Counted from the stretch's first letter, positions 18,095 to 27,411 are shown. The stretch is DNA of 64,000 bases from an uncultured Methanoregula sp. (GCF_963662735.1 NZ_OY759744.1:1344153-1408152); one strand, 5' to 3'. A program made the numbers and translations. Notes: generated by a model from the letters alone, not told the origin.

Positions 18095-19219
18095 ATGAAG
18101 AAGAACCTGCTGATGTGGGATGAGACCCTCTTCCGTGACCCCGAGGTCCTTGAGATCGACTACCTGCCCGAGCAGTTCGAGTTCCGCGACAGCCAGATGC
18201 GGGAACTGGCGTTCCAGATAAAGCCCGGGCTTCGTGGGGGCAGGCCGCTCAATACCGTTTGCAAGGGATTGCCCGGAACGGGAAAGACCACAAGTATCAA
18301 AAAGCTCTTCCATGAGATCGAGGAGACCACAAAGAAGCTCGTCCCGGTTTACATCAACTGCCAGATCGACAATACCAAGTTTGCCATAGTTTCCCAGATT
18401 TACCGGAAACTTGTCGGCCACCTTCCGCCTTCATCGGGGACCTCCTTCAAGCAGGTCTTCGACGCAGTTGCCCGTATCCTTGTCAAAGAAGAGATCGTAC
18501 TGCTGGTCGCCCTTGACGATGCCAACTATCTCCTCTACGAGAATGAGATCAACAAAGTCCTTTATACCCTGCTCCGCTCCCATGAAACCTATGAAGGGAC
18601 ACGGATCGGTGTGATCGTCATCATCAGCGACATGGATGTTGACTTGTCCCGGGCGGTGGATGCACGGGTCGCATCTGTGTTCCGCCCCACGGAGATTTAC
18701 TTCCCGCCCTATGCAGATGCCGAAGTGCGCGAGATCATGAAAGCCCGCGTCATGCAGGGGCTCTTTACCGGTGTGTTATCGGACAATCTTCTTGATCTTG
18801 TGGTGGAGCAGACCCTGAAAAGCGGCGATCTCCGGGTAGGAATCGATCTTCTCAAGCGTGCAACGCTGTCTGCAGAAAGGGCAGCCCGGCGCAGTATTGA
18901 GCGGGAGGATATCTGCGGGGCGTATGAGATCTCAAAATACCTCCACCTGAATTATACCGTGAAGACCCTCAAAGACGAGGAGAGACAAATCCTCCGGTTC
19001 CTTGCCGAACGGAGCATCAGGGATCACGAGATGAATGCCGGGGATGTTTACAAGGCCGTCAAGGAATCGGTTTCCATTGGATACACCCGGTTCTACGAGA
19101 TCGTGAAAAAGATGGACGCGGTGAGGCTAGTGAACCTCCAGTACAGGGAAGGTAAAGGGCGGACACGGATCATCACGCTTCGTTATGACCCGGAGAAAGT
19201 TCTCGAATACCTTTTATAA
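18095..19219 (+). CDS. cdc6: Orc1/Cdc6-family replication initiator
   Basis: AAA+ ATPase that binds origin DNA and loads MCM helicase. Walker A is GLPGTGKTTS near residue 64. The Walker B strand reads LVALDDANYLL near residue 138, with Asp-Asp where the family usually has Asp-Glu. A C-terminal winged-helix domain (about residues 290-374) would bind the origin. A strong ribosome-binding site (GAGGTG) lies 8 nt before the ATG. At 374 residues it is slightly short. The divergent Walker B suggests the second archaeal paralogue (Orc2-type) rather than Orc1-1. Confidence 0.9.
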   Translation: MKKNLLMWDETLFRDPEVLEIDYLPEQFEFRDSQMRELAFQIKPGLRGGRPLNTVCKGLPGTGKTTSIKKLFHEIEETTKKLVPVYINCQIDNTKFAIVSQIYRKLVGHLPPSSGTSFKQVFDAVARILVKEEIVLLVALDDANYLLYENEINKVLYTLLRSHETYEGTRIGVIVIISDMDVDLSRAVDARVASVFRPTEIYFPPYADAEVREIMKARVMQGLFTGVLSDNLLDLVVEQTLKSGDLRVGIDLLKRATLSAERAARRSIEREDICGAYEISKYLHLNYTVKTLKDEERQILRFLAERSIRDHEMNAGDVYKAVKESVSIGYTRFYEIVKKMDAVRLVNLQYREGKGRTRIITLRYDPEKVLEYLL

Positions 19220-19288
19220 ACCCGGCATTTTTTTGAAAAATATTATCTATTCCCAGCCCCCTCTTTTATGATACAGGGGTTATTCATA

Positions 19289-20233
19289 ATGTTAAGTGTT
19301 AACGAACTGGCACTGGAAATTTTTGATAATCTGGCAGATTTGGCAGAGGAATTCAACTGCGCCTACCATGAACTGGATAATGGTGCACGCATCGTCGATT
19401 GTGGTGTAAGTGTCCGGGGCGGCTACGCAGCAGGCCGGGCATTTACCGAGATCTGCATGGGCGGCCTTGGGGAAGTAAACTTCCGGATGGGGCAGATCAA
19501 GGATTTCCCGATGCCATTCATCGATGTCAATACTGATTTCCCGTCGATTGCTTGCCTTGGTGCGCAGAAGGCGGGCTGGACCGTCAAGGTCGGCAACTTC
19601 TTTGCAATGGGCAGCGGCCCTGCCCGGGCACTCTCCTTAAAGCCGAAGCACACCTTTGAAGTCATTGAATATGAGGATGACTACGACTGTGCAGTCATCT
19701 GTCTTGAGAGCGACCACCTTCCCAATGCCGAAGTCATGGAGAAAATTGCAGAGGAATGCCACATTGATGTGGCCAATGTCTGCGCTGTCGTCGCTCCGAC
19801 CTCCTCCATGGTCGGGTCCATCCAGGTGTCCGGCCGCTGTGTCGAGACCGCGATCTACAAGCTCAACGAGCTCGGGTTTGACACCAAGAAAATCATCGCC
19901 GCTATCGGCACTGCACCCATCCCGCCGGTCAGGGGTCCAAAGCTCGCCATGGGCGTGACAAACGACGCCACCATCTACCACGGGCGGATCAACCTTACCA
20001 TGAAGGCACCCGAGATCAAGGACTACCTCGACAGGATCCCGAGCAACAAGTCCAAGGGATACGGCAAGCCGTTCAACGACATCTTCAAGGAAGCAGGGTA
20101 CGATTTCTATAAGATCGATACGTCCCTCTTCTCTCCCGCAGAAGTTATCATCAACGAACTTTCAACGGGATCGGTCTACCATGTCGGTGCAGTCAATACC
20201 GATGTGACCCTGAAGTCCTTCGGGCTTCAGTAA
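19289..20233 (+). CDS. mch: methenyltetrahydromethanopterin cyclohydrolase
   Basis: Converts methenyl-H4MPT to formyl-H4MPT, one step of CO2 reduction to methane and a diagnostic methanogen gene. The sequence matches the family throughout, for example VDCGVSVRGGYAAGRAFTE and GSGPARALS. The ATG at 19289 gives 314 residues, close to the usual 315-320; the frame extends 7 codons upstream but those are not needed. A TATA-like stretch (AAATATTATC, near 19236) precedes it. A T-run follows the stop. Confidence 0.96.
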   Translation: MLSVNELALEIFDNLADLAEEFNCAYHELDNGARIVDCGVSVRGGYAAGRAFTEICMGGLGEVNFRMGQIKDFPMPFIDVNTDFPSIACLGAQKAGWTVKVGNFFAMGSGPARALSLKPKHTFEVIEYEDDYDCAVICLESDHLPNAEVMEKIAEECHIDVANVCAVVAPTSSMVGSIQVSGRCVETAIYKLNELGFDTKKIIAAIGTAPIPPVRGPKLAMGVTNDATIYHGRINLTMKAPEIKDYLDRIPSNKSKGYGKPFNDIFKEAGYDFYKIDTSLFSPAEVIINELSTGSVYHVGAVNTDVTLKSFGLQ

Positions 20234-20245
20234 CTTTTTTTTAAC
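20233..20245 (+). terminator. T-run terminator after mch
   Basis: AACTTTTTTTTAA begins at the stop codon. Oligo-T is the archaeal intrinsic termination signal. Confidence 0.4.
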
Positions 20246-20299
20246 TCATCGTTTCGCGCCCTTCTGATACGTTTCCTGTATCACGCTAGTTGCGGGCAT

Positions 20300-20560
20300 T
20301 CAGCAGTTTAAGCCGGTGCTGCACCCTGAAAAGGTTGAATGTGACTGATGCAGGCACGTTTCTAAATGGGTGACATCCGGGGAGGTAGTTTGTGATGGAA
20401 CTGGACCTGGTGATGCGGGAACGGTCTGGGTTGGAACCTGGGTAACCGCAGGAGTTGCGGAAGAGAGTGCTTGCGGATTGATGGTAACCTGGATGCATCC
20501 ACAAAAAAAGATCAGCAGTGCCAACAGTAGAACAAAGGCGATTCCTGCCTGCGATTTCAT
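20300..20560 (-). CDS. small putative lipoprotein
   Basis: An 86-residue product with a convincing signal: Lys-3, a hydrophobic core of about 17 residues, then a lipobox-like FFCGC. The remainder is Thr/Pro/Ser-rich (residues 30-65), a linker composition common in archaeal surface proteins, and ends in a short Cys-containing tail without a domain. It could be a truncated or frameshifted larger lipoprotein, since the frame breaks soon after the linker. No recognised family. Confidence 0.4.
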   Translation of the reverse strand: MKSQAGIAFVLLLALLIFFCGCIQVTINPQALSSATPAVTQVPTQTVPASPGPVPSQTTSPDVTHLETCLHQSHSTFSGCSTGLNC

Positions 20561-20680
20561 TAGTTACGGTAACTATCCGGTTCACTGTATTAGAAACAAT
20601 AGGATTTGTTCACTTTCACAGCCTGCCCCTTGAGGTAAAATACTCCCATGACCTATATCAGATCCGGAGTTGCCTGTACC

Positions 20681-21154
20681 ATGATCGTGATCGGCATAGA
20701 CCCCGGGCTGGCGCGGCTGGGATATGGTGTTATCAGCAGTGAAAACGGGAAGATCCGGCCGGTCGCGTACGGATGTATCGAAACTTCAGGCAAGAATGCC
20801 CGTGCCTCTGAACGTCTCCTGCAGATTTCCGATGCAGTGGAAGCCCTCTTCGAGAAATACTCTCCCGCTCACCTTTCTATCGAGAAACTGTTCTTTACTA
20901 ACAATATCACCTCGGCCATGAGCGTCAGCGAGGTGAGGGGTGTTGTTCTTCTGGCAGCAGAACGCAGGAAGATCTCAATTGCGGAATATACGCCGAACCA
21001 GATCAAGCAGGCGATCACCGGTTCCGGGCGTGCCGACAAACGCCAGATGCAGGAGATGATTATGCGTCTTCTCCATCTCGAAGAGATCCCCCAACCCGAT
21101 GACGCAGCGGATGCACTTTCGATTGCCTTATGTCATATCCATATCCTGAGGTAG
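20681..21154 (+). CDS. ruvC: Holliday junction endonuclease RuvC
   Basis: Bacterial-type resolvase that cuts four-way DNA junctions. All four acidic residues can be placed: Asp 7 in GIDPGL, Glu about 67 in LSIEKLFF, and the Asp pair in PQPDDAADAL near residue 140. The ATG at 20681 is chosen because RuvC proteins begin MIxxGIDPG and a GGAG site lies about 12 nt upstream; the frame opens 11 codons earlier. Length 157 residues. First of a ruvC-ruvA-ruvB operon. Archaea normally use Hjc instead, so bacterial origin is inferred. Confidence 0.93.
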   Translation: MIVIGIDPGLARLGYGVISSENGKIRPVAYGCIETSGKNARASERLLQISDAVEALFEKYSPAHLSIEKLFFTNNITSAMSVSEVRGVVLLAAERRKISIAEYTPNQIKQAITGSGRADKRQMQEMIMRLLHLEEIPQPDDAADALSIALCHIHILR

Positions 21155-21158
21155 TACA

Positions 21159-21755
21159 ATGATTGCACAGCTGCGGGGCGACGTGGTCCAGGCAGGAGAC
21201 CGCTGGGTAGTAATCGACGTCCATGGGATCGGCTACCAGGTCCAGGTGACCCAGCCGGCCCTCGTGGTCCTCTCCCATTCGCAGGAGAATGTCACGCTTT
21301 ATACCCATATGGTGGTCCGGGAGGATGCCATCACGCTGTTTGGGTTCCTGCACAAGAGCGAACTTGAGATGTTCCGGATCCTGATCGGGGTCACTGGTAT
21401 CGGCCCCCAGACTGCCATGAACCTCCTCTCCCAGATCGGGATTGAGGAGTTCGCAATCGCGATCCTCAATGAGGATGAGAAAGCCCTGACCCGGATATCC
21501 GGGATCGGGGCCAAGAGTGCCAAACGGCTGATCCTTGAACTGCGGGACAAGATGAAGAGCGTAAGCAGGGCACTTGCTTCCGGTGAGACAGGTCGAATCA
21601 GTCCCGTGGTCAACGATGCGATCAGCGCCCTGATCTCGCTGGGGTTTGCCGAAAAAGAATCGCGGGATGCGGTCATGAAGGCATCTCCCGGTGCAAAATC
21701 ATCCTCTGTGCAGGATCTCATCAAAGCGGCTCTCACCCAGCTCAAGGAACGGTAA
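21159..21755 (+). CDS. ruvA: Holliday junction branch-migration protein RuvA
   Basis: Tetrameric junction-binding protein that positions RuvB. It has an N-terminal OB fold (residues 1-63, opening MIAQLRGDVV), two helix-hairpin-helix motifs (GVTGIGPQTAMNLL near residue 75 and RISGIGAKSAKRLI near 110), and the flexible C-terminal domain that contacts RuvB (about 150-198). At 198 residues it is full length. It begins 4 nt after the ruvC stop. Confidence 0.95.
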   Translation: MIAQLRGDVVQAGDRWVVIDVHGIGYQVQVTQPALVVLSHSQENVTLYTHMVVREDAITLFGFLHKSELEMFRILIGVTGIGPQTAMNLLSQIGIEEFAIAILNEDEKALTRISGIGAKSAKRLILELRDKMKSVSRALASGETGRISPVVNDAISALISLGFAEKESRDAVMKASPGAKSSSVQDLIKAALTQLKER

Positions 21756-21761
21756 GTCCCT

Positions 21762-22763
21762 ATGTCAGAACGGATTATTTCCCCGAACCCTGTCCCGGAC
21801 GAAAGCGATGATCTCACGATCCGGCCGGCACGGCTTGAGGAATTTGTCGGGCAGGTCCAGGTCAAGGATGCGCTGAAGATTGCAATCGAGGCAGCACAAA
21901 AGCGCGGTGAATCTCTGGATCACATCCTCTTTTCGGGACCACCGGGCCTTGGCAAAACCACGCTTGCGCATATCATTGCCCGCGAGATGGGGGCCGATAT
22001 CCGGGCTACGACCGGCCCGGTACTGGAGAAACCCGGGGATATCGCAGCGCTCCTGACCCCGTTAAAAGCCGGGGATATTCTTTTTATCGATGAGATCCAC
22101 CGGATAAATCCCGTTGTCGAGGAAGTACTGTATCCCGCTATGGAGGATTTTTTTATTGACGTGATGATCGGAGAGGGCCCGAGTGCCCGGTCGATTAAGC
22201 TCAACCTCGAACATTTCACGCTTATCGGGGCCACCACAAAACAGGGCCTTCTCGGTGCACCGTTCCGGGACCGGTTTGGCATTATCTCGCGGCTTGACCT
22301 CTATTCCCCGGAAGAGCTTGTCAGGATCGTGACCCGGAGCGCATCTATCCTGAAGATCCCGATCACTCCTGACGGGGCGGAGGAGATTGCCCGGCGCAGC
22401 CGGGGTACCCCCCGGATCGTTAACCGGCTGCTCCGCAGGGTCAGGGATTACGCGACCGTGAAAGGAGACGGGACCATCACCCGGGAGATCACCGCAAACG
22501 CACTACGGATGATGCAGATCGATGAACTTGGCCTGGACGAACTGGACCGGCGCATCATTTCAGTAATTGCAAACGATTTCGATGGCGGGCCGGTCGGGGT
22601 GAAGACCATTGCCATCTCGGTAGGGGAGGAGGTACGGACCATCGAAGATGTGTACGAGCCGTTCCTGATCCAGATCGGTTTTGTCAAGCGCACTCCGCAG
22701 GGGCGGGAAGTTACGCCTGCCGCAAAAAAACATCTCAACAATCCGCAGAAAACGCTGCTTTAA
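21762..22763 (+). CDS. ruvB: Holliday junction branch-migration ATPase RuvB
   Basis: Hexameric AAA+ motor. Walker A is [14 protein letters not shown] near residue 63. Walker B is LFIDEIHRI near 110. Sensor 1 is LIGATT, the arginine finger region is GAPFRDRFG, and the C-terminal winged helix covers about 255-333. It is 333 residues, a full-length bacterial-type RuvB. It starts 6 nt after ruvA, so branch migration and resolution genes are one transcript. Confidence 0.96.
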   Translation: MSERIISPNPVPDESDDLTIRPARLEEFVGQVQVKDALKIAIEAAQKRGESLDHILFSGPPGLGKTTLAHIIAREMGADIRATTGPVLEKPGDIAALLTPLKAGDILFIDEIHRINPVVEEVLYPAMEDFFIDVMIGEGPSARSIKLNLEHFTLIGATTKQGLLGAPFRDRFGIISRLDLYSPEELVRIVTRSASILKIPITPDGAEEIARRSRGTPRIVNRLLRRVRDYATVKGDGTITREITANALRMMQIDELGLDELDRRIISVIANDFDGGPVGVKTIAISVGEEVRTIEDVYEPFLIQIGFVKRTPQGREVTPAAKKHLNNPQKTLL

Positions 22764-22943
22764 ATGGGTAGTTGTCGAGTCTGCTTCTGCACCGGATGCT
22801 TTGAAAGAAGGGTCACATTTCCGGCAGCAGTGAATGTGCGCTTGAGCTGTTTTGGATTTCCGGATACGATAGATACAGATTCTCCGATTCCCGCACAGGT
22901 TTAGCGGGGGAACATTTCGAGGTTTGATATCTAAAAAAAGAGT

Positions 22944-23579
22944 TCATTCTTTTCTTTTCATGCTGATGACAAATGGCAGCAGGAGTACAACGGCTATTAT
23001 TCCCAGGAACTGCAGGAAAATGTACAAAAGTTCCTCCTGGCTTTTCGAATAGAACCGCAGGTCAAATGAATACGATTTGTTCCACTTGACCGATGTTGAA
23101 TTATCGGGATACCGGGTAACATTTGCACCCGAGCTGATACCGGCAAGCAGCGGGTTTTGGATGTCAAATTCTTTGGGAATTGTCACGTTGACCTGGTATG
23201 GTTTTTCAAACGTGGCCTGGATATCGTTATTTTTCAGGGGCGCGATATAGCTGACCGTATAATTTCCCCTGGGAAAGGTGATTGCCGAAACCCCGCCCCA
23301 CGACCTGCTCCAGTTGTACTCGCAGGGAGAGCAGTTCCCGGAAATATTAACATCCCCTACGGTAACCGGAACGTTCTCTCCCATGAACCCTGTCTCGGCA
23401 AACTCGTAACGGGCAGCGTCGGTGATATCTATAGCTGCCCGGTATGCAGTACCGTTGGGGAAAATCTGGTAATCTGCCGATAACGCACCCGCAGGGGGGA
23501 TTGCCATCAGCAGGATTACAAGTGCAGCGCAGAGAGCAGCGAGGGCAGATCTGCGTTGATCTCTGTCGGGGGTTCGCAT
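22944..23579 (-). CDS. secreted membrane-anchored protein (DUF5803-like)
   Basis: A 211-residue surface protein: signal peptide (residues 10-32, ending PAGALS), an extracellular beta-rich domain, a C-terminal transmembrane helix (about 185-205) and a basic tail SMKRKE. It resembles the archaeal DUF5803 family, with moderate confidence; function unknown. Its ATG lies 64 bp inside the 3' end of thrC on the same strand. There is no alternative start that keeps the signal peptide, so this long overlap seems real and suggests translational coupling. Confidence 0.75.
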   Translation of the reverse strand: MRTPDRDQRRSALAALCAALVILLMAIPPAGALSADYQIFPNGTAYRAAIDITDAARYEFAETGFMGENVPVTVGDVNISGNCSPCEYNWSRSWGGVSAITFPRGNYTVSYIAPLKNNDIQATFEKPYQVNVTIPKEFDIQNPLLAGISSGANVTRYPDNSTSVKWNKSYSFDLRFYSKSQEELLYIFLQFLGIIAVVLLLPFVISMKRKE

Positions 23580-24721
23580 TGTTTGATCACCGAGTCCGGG
23601 TCTTTTAGCAGGTGGCCGGTAACGACACAGACAATCCGCTCGTTCCGGTCGATCCTGCCACTTTCCACGAGTTTACGTATACCTGCAACCGACGCCGCGG
23701 ATGCCGGCTCAACACCTATCCCTTCCTTGCGGGCGAGATCGCGCTGCATCTGCAGGATCTCCTCATCGGTCACCGACTCCGCAAGTCCGCCTGTCATCCT
23801 GATGGCGGTGAGGGCTTTTTCTGCATTTACGGGGGCCCCGATCCTTATCGCAGTTGCCACGGTCTCGGGATTATCCTCAGGAATTACTTCCGGAAGATTC
23901 TCGCGGATTGCACGTACGACCGGGCTGGAACCTGCTGCCTGGATCCCGGTCATCATCGGAAGCCGGTCCATGAACCCGAGTTCCTGTAATTCAAGAAATC
24001 CCTTGTACACTGCTGAAATATTCCCGGCATTGCCGACCGGGAGGACGAACCGGTCAGGAATCTGGCCAAGCTGGTCGAGTGCCTCGAACCCGATGGTCTT
24101 CTGGCCTTCCAGCCGGTACGGGTTAATGGAATTCAGGAGATAGAGGCCGTGCGAGAGGCAGAGATCGTGGACCATCTCGAGGGCACGGTCGAAATTGCCC
24201 CGGATGGAGATGACTTTTGCCCCGTGCATCAGTGCCTGGGCAACCTTACCGACCGCCACCTTCCCTGCCGGGAGCAGGACCACTGCAGGGATGCCTGCCT
24301 TTGCAGCGTAGACTGCAAGGCTTGCGGAGGTGTTACCGGTGCTGGCACAGGCAACGCTCTTCTTTCCGAGCTGGAGGGCCATCGAGACGCCAACGGTCAT
24401 GCCCCGGTCCTTGAACGAACCCGACGGGTTCATCCCCTCGTGCTTGGCATAGAGATGGGGAAGCCCGAGTTCTTCCCCGATACGTTTCAAGTGATAAAGG
24501 GGTGTGCCGCCTTCCTGGAGGGTAACCGGATCGATTGTTACCGGAAGCAGTTCCCGGTATCGCCAGACCGAAAGCGGACGGCTGTTCCATATTGCCCTTG
24601 AAACAGAGATCTCATCCAGCGGGTACTTCACCGCCAGAAGGTGACCGCATTTTTTACAGTTATAGAGGATCTCGTCAGCGGGGTATGTGGCACCACAGTT
24701 GACGCATGCGAGATGATACAT
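23516..24721 (-). CDS. thrC: threonine synthase
   Basis: PLP enzyme that makes threonine from O-phosphohomoserine. The N-terminal zinc ribbon typical of the archaeal/plant-like form is visible (Cys 6, 9, 22, 25). The PLP lysine is Lys 104 in SGSFKDRG and the phosphate-binding loop is GNAGN near residue 230. At 401 residues it is normal. A TATA-like CTATATGTAT lies about 25-35 nt upstream. Its 3' end overlaps the next gene by 64 bp. Confidence 0.94.
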   Translation of the reverse strand: MYHLACVNCGATYPADEILYNCKKCGHLLAVKYPLDEISVSRAIWNSRPLSVWRYRELLPVTIDPVTLQEGGTPLYHLKRIGEELGLPHLYAKHEGMNPSGSFKDRGMTVGVSMALQLGKKSVACASTGNTSASLAVYAAKAGIPAVVLLPAGKVAVGKVAQALMHGAKVISIRGNFDRALEMVHDLCLSHGLYLLNSINPYRLEGQKTIGFEALDQLGQIPDRFVLPVGNAGNISAVYKGFLELQELGFMDRLPMMTGIQAAGSSPVVRAIRENLPEVIPEDNPETVATAIRIGAPVNAEKALTAIRMTGGLAESVTDEEILQMQRDLARKEGIGVEPASAASVAGIRKLVESGRIDRNERIVCVVTGHLLKDPDSVIKQCEPPTEINADLPSLLSALHL

Positions 24722-24800
24722 GCGATCTTATTGGCGGGCCAGATACATATAGGCGTGCGGTTTTTGAGAGTCCGGTTACGCCTTGTCCGGTGCATCTGGA

Positions 24801-25649
24801 TTATCCATGATTTGCTAGCGAATGATAGAGTGCGTTTCTGCGATCCCGTTCAACAGGGAACGATTCCCGGGATGCCTGCACTTCGGAAATCCGGAGATCC
24901 GAAAAGAGGAGTTGTTCAGCATTGTTCGCCCGTGCAATGATTGTCCCGTGCGGATCGATTGTCATGGACGAACCGGAATAGGTATCGACAGGAGTTGTGC
25001 CGGTTGTGTTCACCCCTATTACATACATCTGGTTTTCGGCTGCCCGTGCCGTGAGGAAAAGTTCCCAGTGCCGGATGCGTTTCTCCGGCCACGCAGCCGG
25101 AACAAAAACCGCCTGCACCCCCTTCTCTCTATAGATGCGGAAGAGTTCCGGAAAGCGGAGATCATAGCAGATCGCAATGCCGCATGTCAGTGGGCCAAGC
25201 GGAAAGATCCCGAGCTCTGATCCGGAGGAGAATCCCCGGTCTTCTTTACCCGGGGAGAACAGGTGCATCTTCGCGTACGTTGCCAGTATCCTGCCATCAC
25301 TTCCGATAACCACTGCCGTATTTTTCGGGCGGGGACGTGCTCTCTCACGAAACGATCCGAGAATAGCAATTGAATTGTCCTGCGCGGATTTTTTCAGGGA
25401 AGATACGATGAGACCTGAAAGGGTGTCAGCATTTGTATCTGCTTCCGGATCCCACCCGGTTGCAAATTGTTCCGGAAAGCAGATGAGCGATGCTCCGGAT
25501 TGCGCTGCGTGGCGGATGAATACATCTGCCTTTTCCAATGTTTTTTCCGGCTCTTCAAAAAAACCGGTGATCTGGGCACTGCATACCCGGATAACCTCAG
25601 TTTTTCCGGTATCCCGGTCACTTCGGACCGGGCTCTTTCCGTGTGCCAT
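24801..25649 (-). CDS. carbon-nitrogen hydrolase (nitrilase superfamily)
   Basis: Amidase with the nitrilase Glu-Lys-Cys triad: Glu 60 (FPEQFATGW), Lys 127 (YAKMHLF) and Cys 161 (AICYDLRFPELF). Such enzymes hydrolyse omega-amides or carbamoyl compounds; the substrate cannot be told here. The ATG at 25649 overlaps the end of the upstream small membrane gene by 32 bp; no in-frame start lies between it and the domain, so the overlap is likely real. Length 282 residues. Last gene of marC-small protein-nitrilase. Confidence 0.85.
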   Translation of the reverse strand: MAHGKSPVRSDRDTGKTEVIRVCSAQITGFFEEPEKTLEKADVFIRHAAQSGASLICFPEQFATGWDPEADTNADTLSGLIVSSLKKSAQDNSIAILGSFRERARPRPKNTAVVIGSDGRILATYAKMHLFSPGKEDRGFSSGSELGIFPLGPLTCGIAICYDLRFPELFRIYREKGVQAVFVPAAWPEKRIRHWELFLTARAAENQMYVIGVNTTGTTPVDTYSGSSMTIDPHGTIIARANNAEQLLFSDLRISEVQASRESFPVERDRRNALYHSLANHG

Positions 25650-25821
25650 AATAGGTGATGACCCCGGCACTCATGACGACCAGGAATGCGGTTGTCAGGA
25701 GCAGGAACGGAGCCTGTGGTACGGGCATTCCCAGAAGCATTGCTGCAATAATGACACCGGCAACCGTAATGCTGCTCCCGATGAGCACTAGTCCGACCGA
25801 CGTAAGATCCCAGTTTCCCAT
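25618..25821 (-). CDS. small two-helix membrane protein
   Basis: A 67-residue protein with two hydrophobic segments (about residues 6-27 and 34-54) joined by a short Pro-rich turn and ending in a charged tail, TRKEPGPK. The ATG at 25821 is supported by a GGAGG site 6 nt upstream, and the marC stop is one base before it. Function unknown. Co-transcription with a transporter-like gene suggests a membrane role. Confidence 0.7.
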   Translation of the reverse strand: MGNWDLTSVGLVLIGSSITVAGVIIAAMLLGMPVPQAPFLLLTTAFLVVMSAGVITYYGTRKEPGPK

Positions 25822-25822
25822 A

Positions 25823-26473
25823 TTATCCTCCGCCAAGCAGGGGAAATGCGGTCCTGATACCGGTAATAACGAACTGCACAGCGATAGCAATGAGCAGCAT
25901 ACCCATCAGCCGGTTGATTGCCCGGTATTCCCTCTGCCCGATTCTCTTCATGATATAATCTGAATGCCTCATCATATAATACGTGATCCCGATGGAAAAT
26001 GCAATGGACAGGAAAAGGATAACGATTGCGAGCGGGGAAATGACGATTGCCTCGTTCATCATGACGATGGTCGTCGTGATTGCCCCCGGCCCGGCTATCA
26101 TCGGGATAGCAAGCGGCATGATGGCAACATCATCCGTATCCCGGGACTCGTATTTTTCCGTTGCCGTAAGTTTTGTACGGGATGTTTTGGCATAGACCAT
26201 CTCCATACCGATGCCAAACAGGAGAATTCCCCCGGCAATCCGGAATGCCTCAAGACTGATGCCGAAGAGCTGGAGAATCCAGGCCCCCAGCAGCGCCACT
26301 AACAGAAGGAGAAGCAGGGCAAAACGGCAGGCATCCCGTGCAATAGTGTCCCGGACATTCTGTTCAAGGGATGTTGTCAGGGAGACGTAGAGAAGGGTTG
26401 CACCCAGCGGGTTGATGATAATAATGATGGATGAGATGGCAAGCAGGGTGAAACTCAGGACATCTCCGGCCAT
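25823..26473 (-). CDS. MarC-family integral membrane protein
   Basis: Six-helix membrane protein of the MarC/UPF0056 family. The features are the opening ITNP-type turn (IIIINPLGATLLY), the middle AIPMIAGPGAITTTIV loop repeated in the family, and the end INRLMGMLLIAIAVQFVITGI. Two inverted halves of three helices are evident. Despite the name (multiple antibiotic resistance), no transport activity is established for the family. Length 216 residues. It heads the three-gene operon ending with the nitrilase. Confidence 0.88.
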   Translation of the reverse strand: MAGDVLSFTLLAISSIIIIINPLGATLLYVSLTTSLEQNVRDTIARDACRFALLLLLLVALLGAWILQLFGISLEAFRIAGGILLFGIGMEMVYAKTSRTKLTATEKYESRDTDDVAIMPLAIPMIAGPGAITTTIVMMNEAIVISPLAIVILFLSIAFSIGITYYMMRHSDYIMKRIGQREYRAINRLMGMLLIAIAVQFVITGIRTAFPLLGGG

Positions 26474-26537
26474 TATGGATAGTGCGGTTTTGAAGGATTA
26501 TAGAGATTATGGTTGAAAATACCAAAAAGAAAAAGAT

Positions 26538-26990
26538 CTAGTATTCGTATAACACGGACTCGTCGATCCGGGTATACGTTGAAAGTTCGGTCTGTTTGAA
26601 ATGGATTGCAATCTCGCGGGCTGCACTCTCGGGGGAATCGGATGCGTGGATCACGTTCCTTCCGATGTCGATACCGAAATCGCCCCGGATCGTGCCGGGT
26701 GCTGCTTCCTGCGGGTTTGTTGCCCCGATCACCTTGCGGACGATCGCAACAACATTTCTGCCTTCCCATACCATGAGGAACACGGGTCCGCCCATGATAT
26801 ACTGCTTGAGGGAGGGGAAGAACGGTTTGGACAGGTGTTCCTTGTACTGGTCCGTCACCCGTGGTTCCGGCAGAACCTCAAACCGTGCTGCCACGAGTTT
26901 GAGCCCTTTTGCTTCAAGCCTTGAGACGACTTCACCCACAAGACCGCGCTGAACGCCGTCGGGCTTGATCATGACGAATGTGCGGTCCAT
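26538..26990 (-). CDS. ndk: nucleoside diphosphate kinase
   Basis: Transfers phosphate among nucleoside di- and triphosphates through a phosphohistidine. The active-site NVIHASDS (His 115) is intact. Length 150 residues. It lies at the end of the conserved archaeal cluster rpl7ae-rps28e-rpl24e-ndk, 6 nt after rpl24e, so nucleotide supply is co-regulated with ribosome components. Confidence 0.97.
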   Translation of the reverse strand: MDRTFVMIKPDGVQRGLVGEVVSRLEAKGLKLVAARFEVLPEPRVTDQYKEHLSKPFFPSLKQYIMGGPVFLMVWEGRNVVAIVRKVIGATNPQEAAPGTIRGDFGIDIGRNVIHASDSPESAAREIAIHFKQTELSTYTRIDESVLYEY

Positions 26991-26996
26991 GGGAGC

Positions 26997-27188
26997 TCAC
27001 TCCTTGCCCAGTGCTTTCCTGCCGGCATTGGTCCACTGGACACGCCGGGGAACTCTGCCGAGTTTGTAGTTGTTCTGGCACTTGGTGCCGCAGAAGTAAA
27101 AGATCGTGCCGTCCTTGCGGATGTACATCTTGCCGGTTCCCGGCTCCAGCTGGACGCCGCAGAAACTGCAGACATGCTGTTCGACCAT
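26997..27188 (-). CDS. rpl24e: ribosomal protein L24e
   Basis: Small zinc-binding large-subunit protein. Four zinc ligands are visible, CSFCG near residue 7 and CGTKC near residue 33. Length 63 residues is normal for archaea. Three bases separate it from rps28e. Confidence 0.96.
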   Translation of the reverse strand: MVEQHVCSFCGVQLEPGTGKMYIRKDGTIFYFCGTKCQNNYKLGRVPRRVQWTNAGRKALGKE

Positions 27189-27191
27189 GTT

Positions 27192-27401
27192 TTACCGCCT
27201 CGACATTTTCTTTGCTTCGCGCTCGGTCTCGAGGAGCATGATGATGTCTCCCTCGCGAATCGGTCCAACCGTGTTGCGGGTGATGATCCGGCCCTTGTTG
27301 TTGCCGTCGAGGATACGGCACTTGACCTGCATTGCCTCACCGTGCATACCGGTGGAGCCTACAACCTCGATAACTTCTGCCGGCGTTGCATCGTCTGCCA
27401 T
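27192..27401 (-). CDS. rps28e: ribosomal protein S28e
   Basis: Small-subunit OB-fold protein near the decoding centre. The C-terminal [16 protein letters not shown] is the family signature. Length 69 residues. Ten bases separate it from rpl7ae. Confidence 0.96.
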   Translation of the reverse strand: MADDATPAEVIEVVGSTGMHGEAMQVKCRILDGNNKGRIITRNTVGPIREGDIIMLLETEREAKKMSRR

Positions 27402-27411
27402 GGTAAGAACC

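Noticed and set aside
20286-20585. 99-codon alternative frame over the small lipoprotein
   Set aside because: The other frame has a clear signal peptide and lipobox; this one has none.
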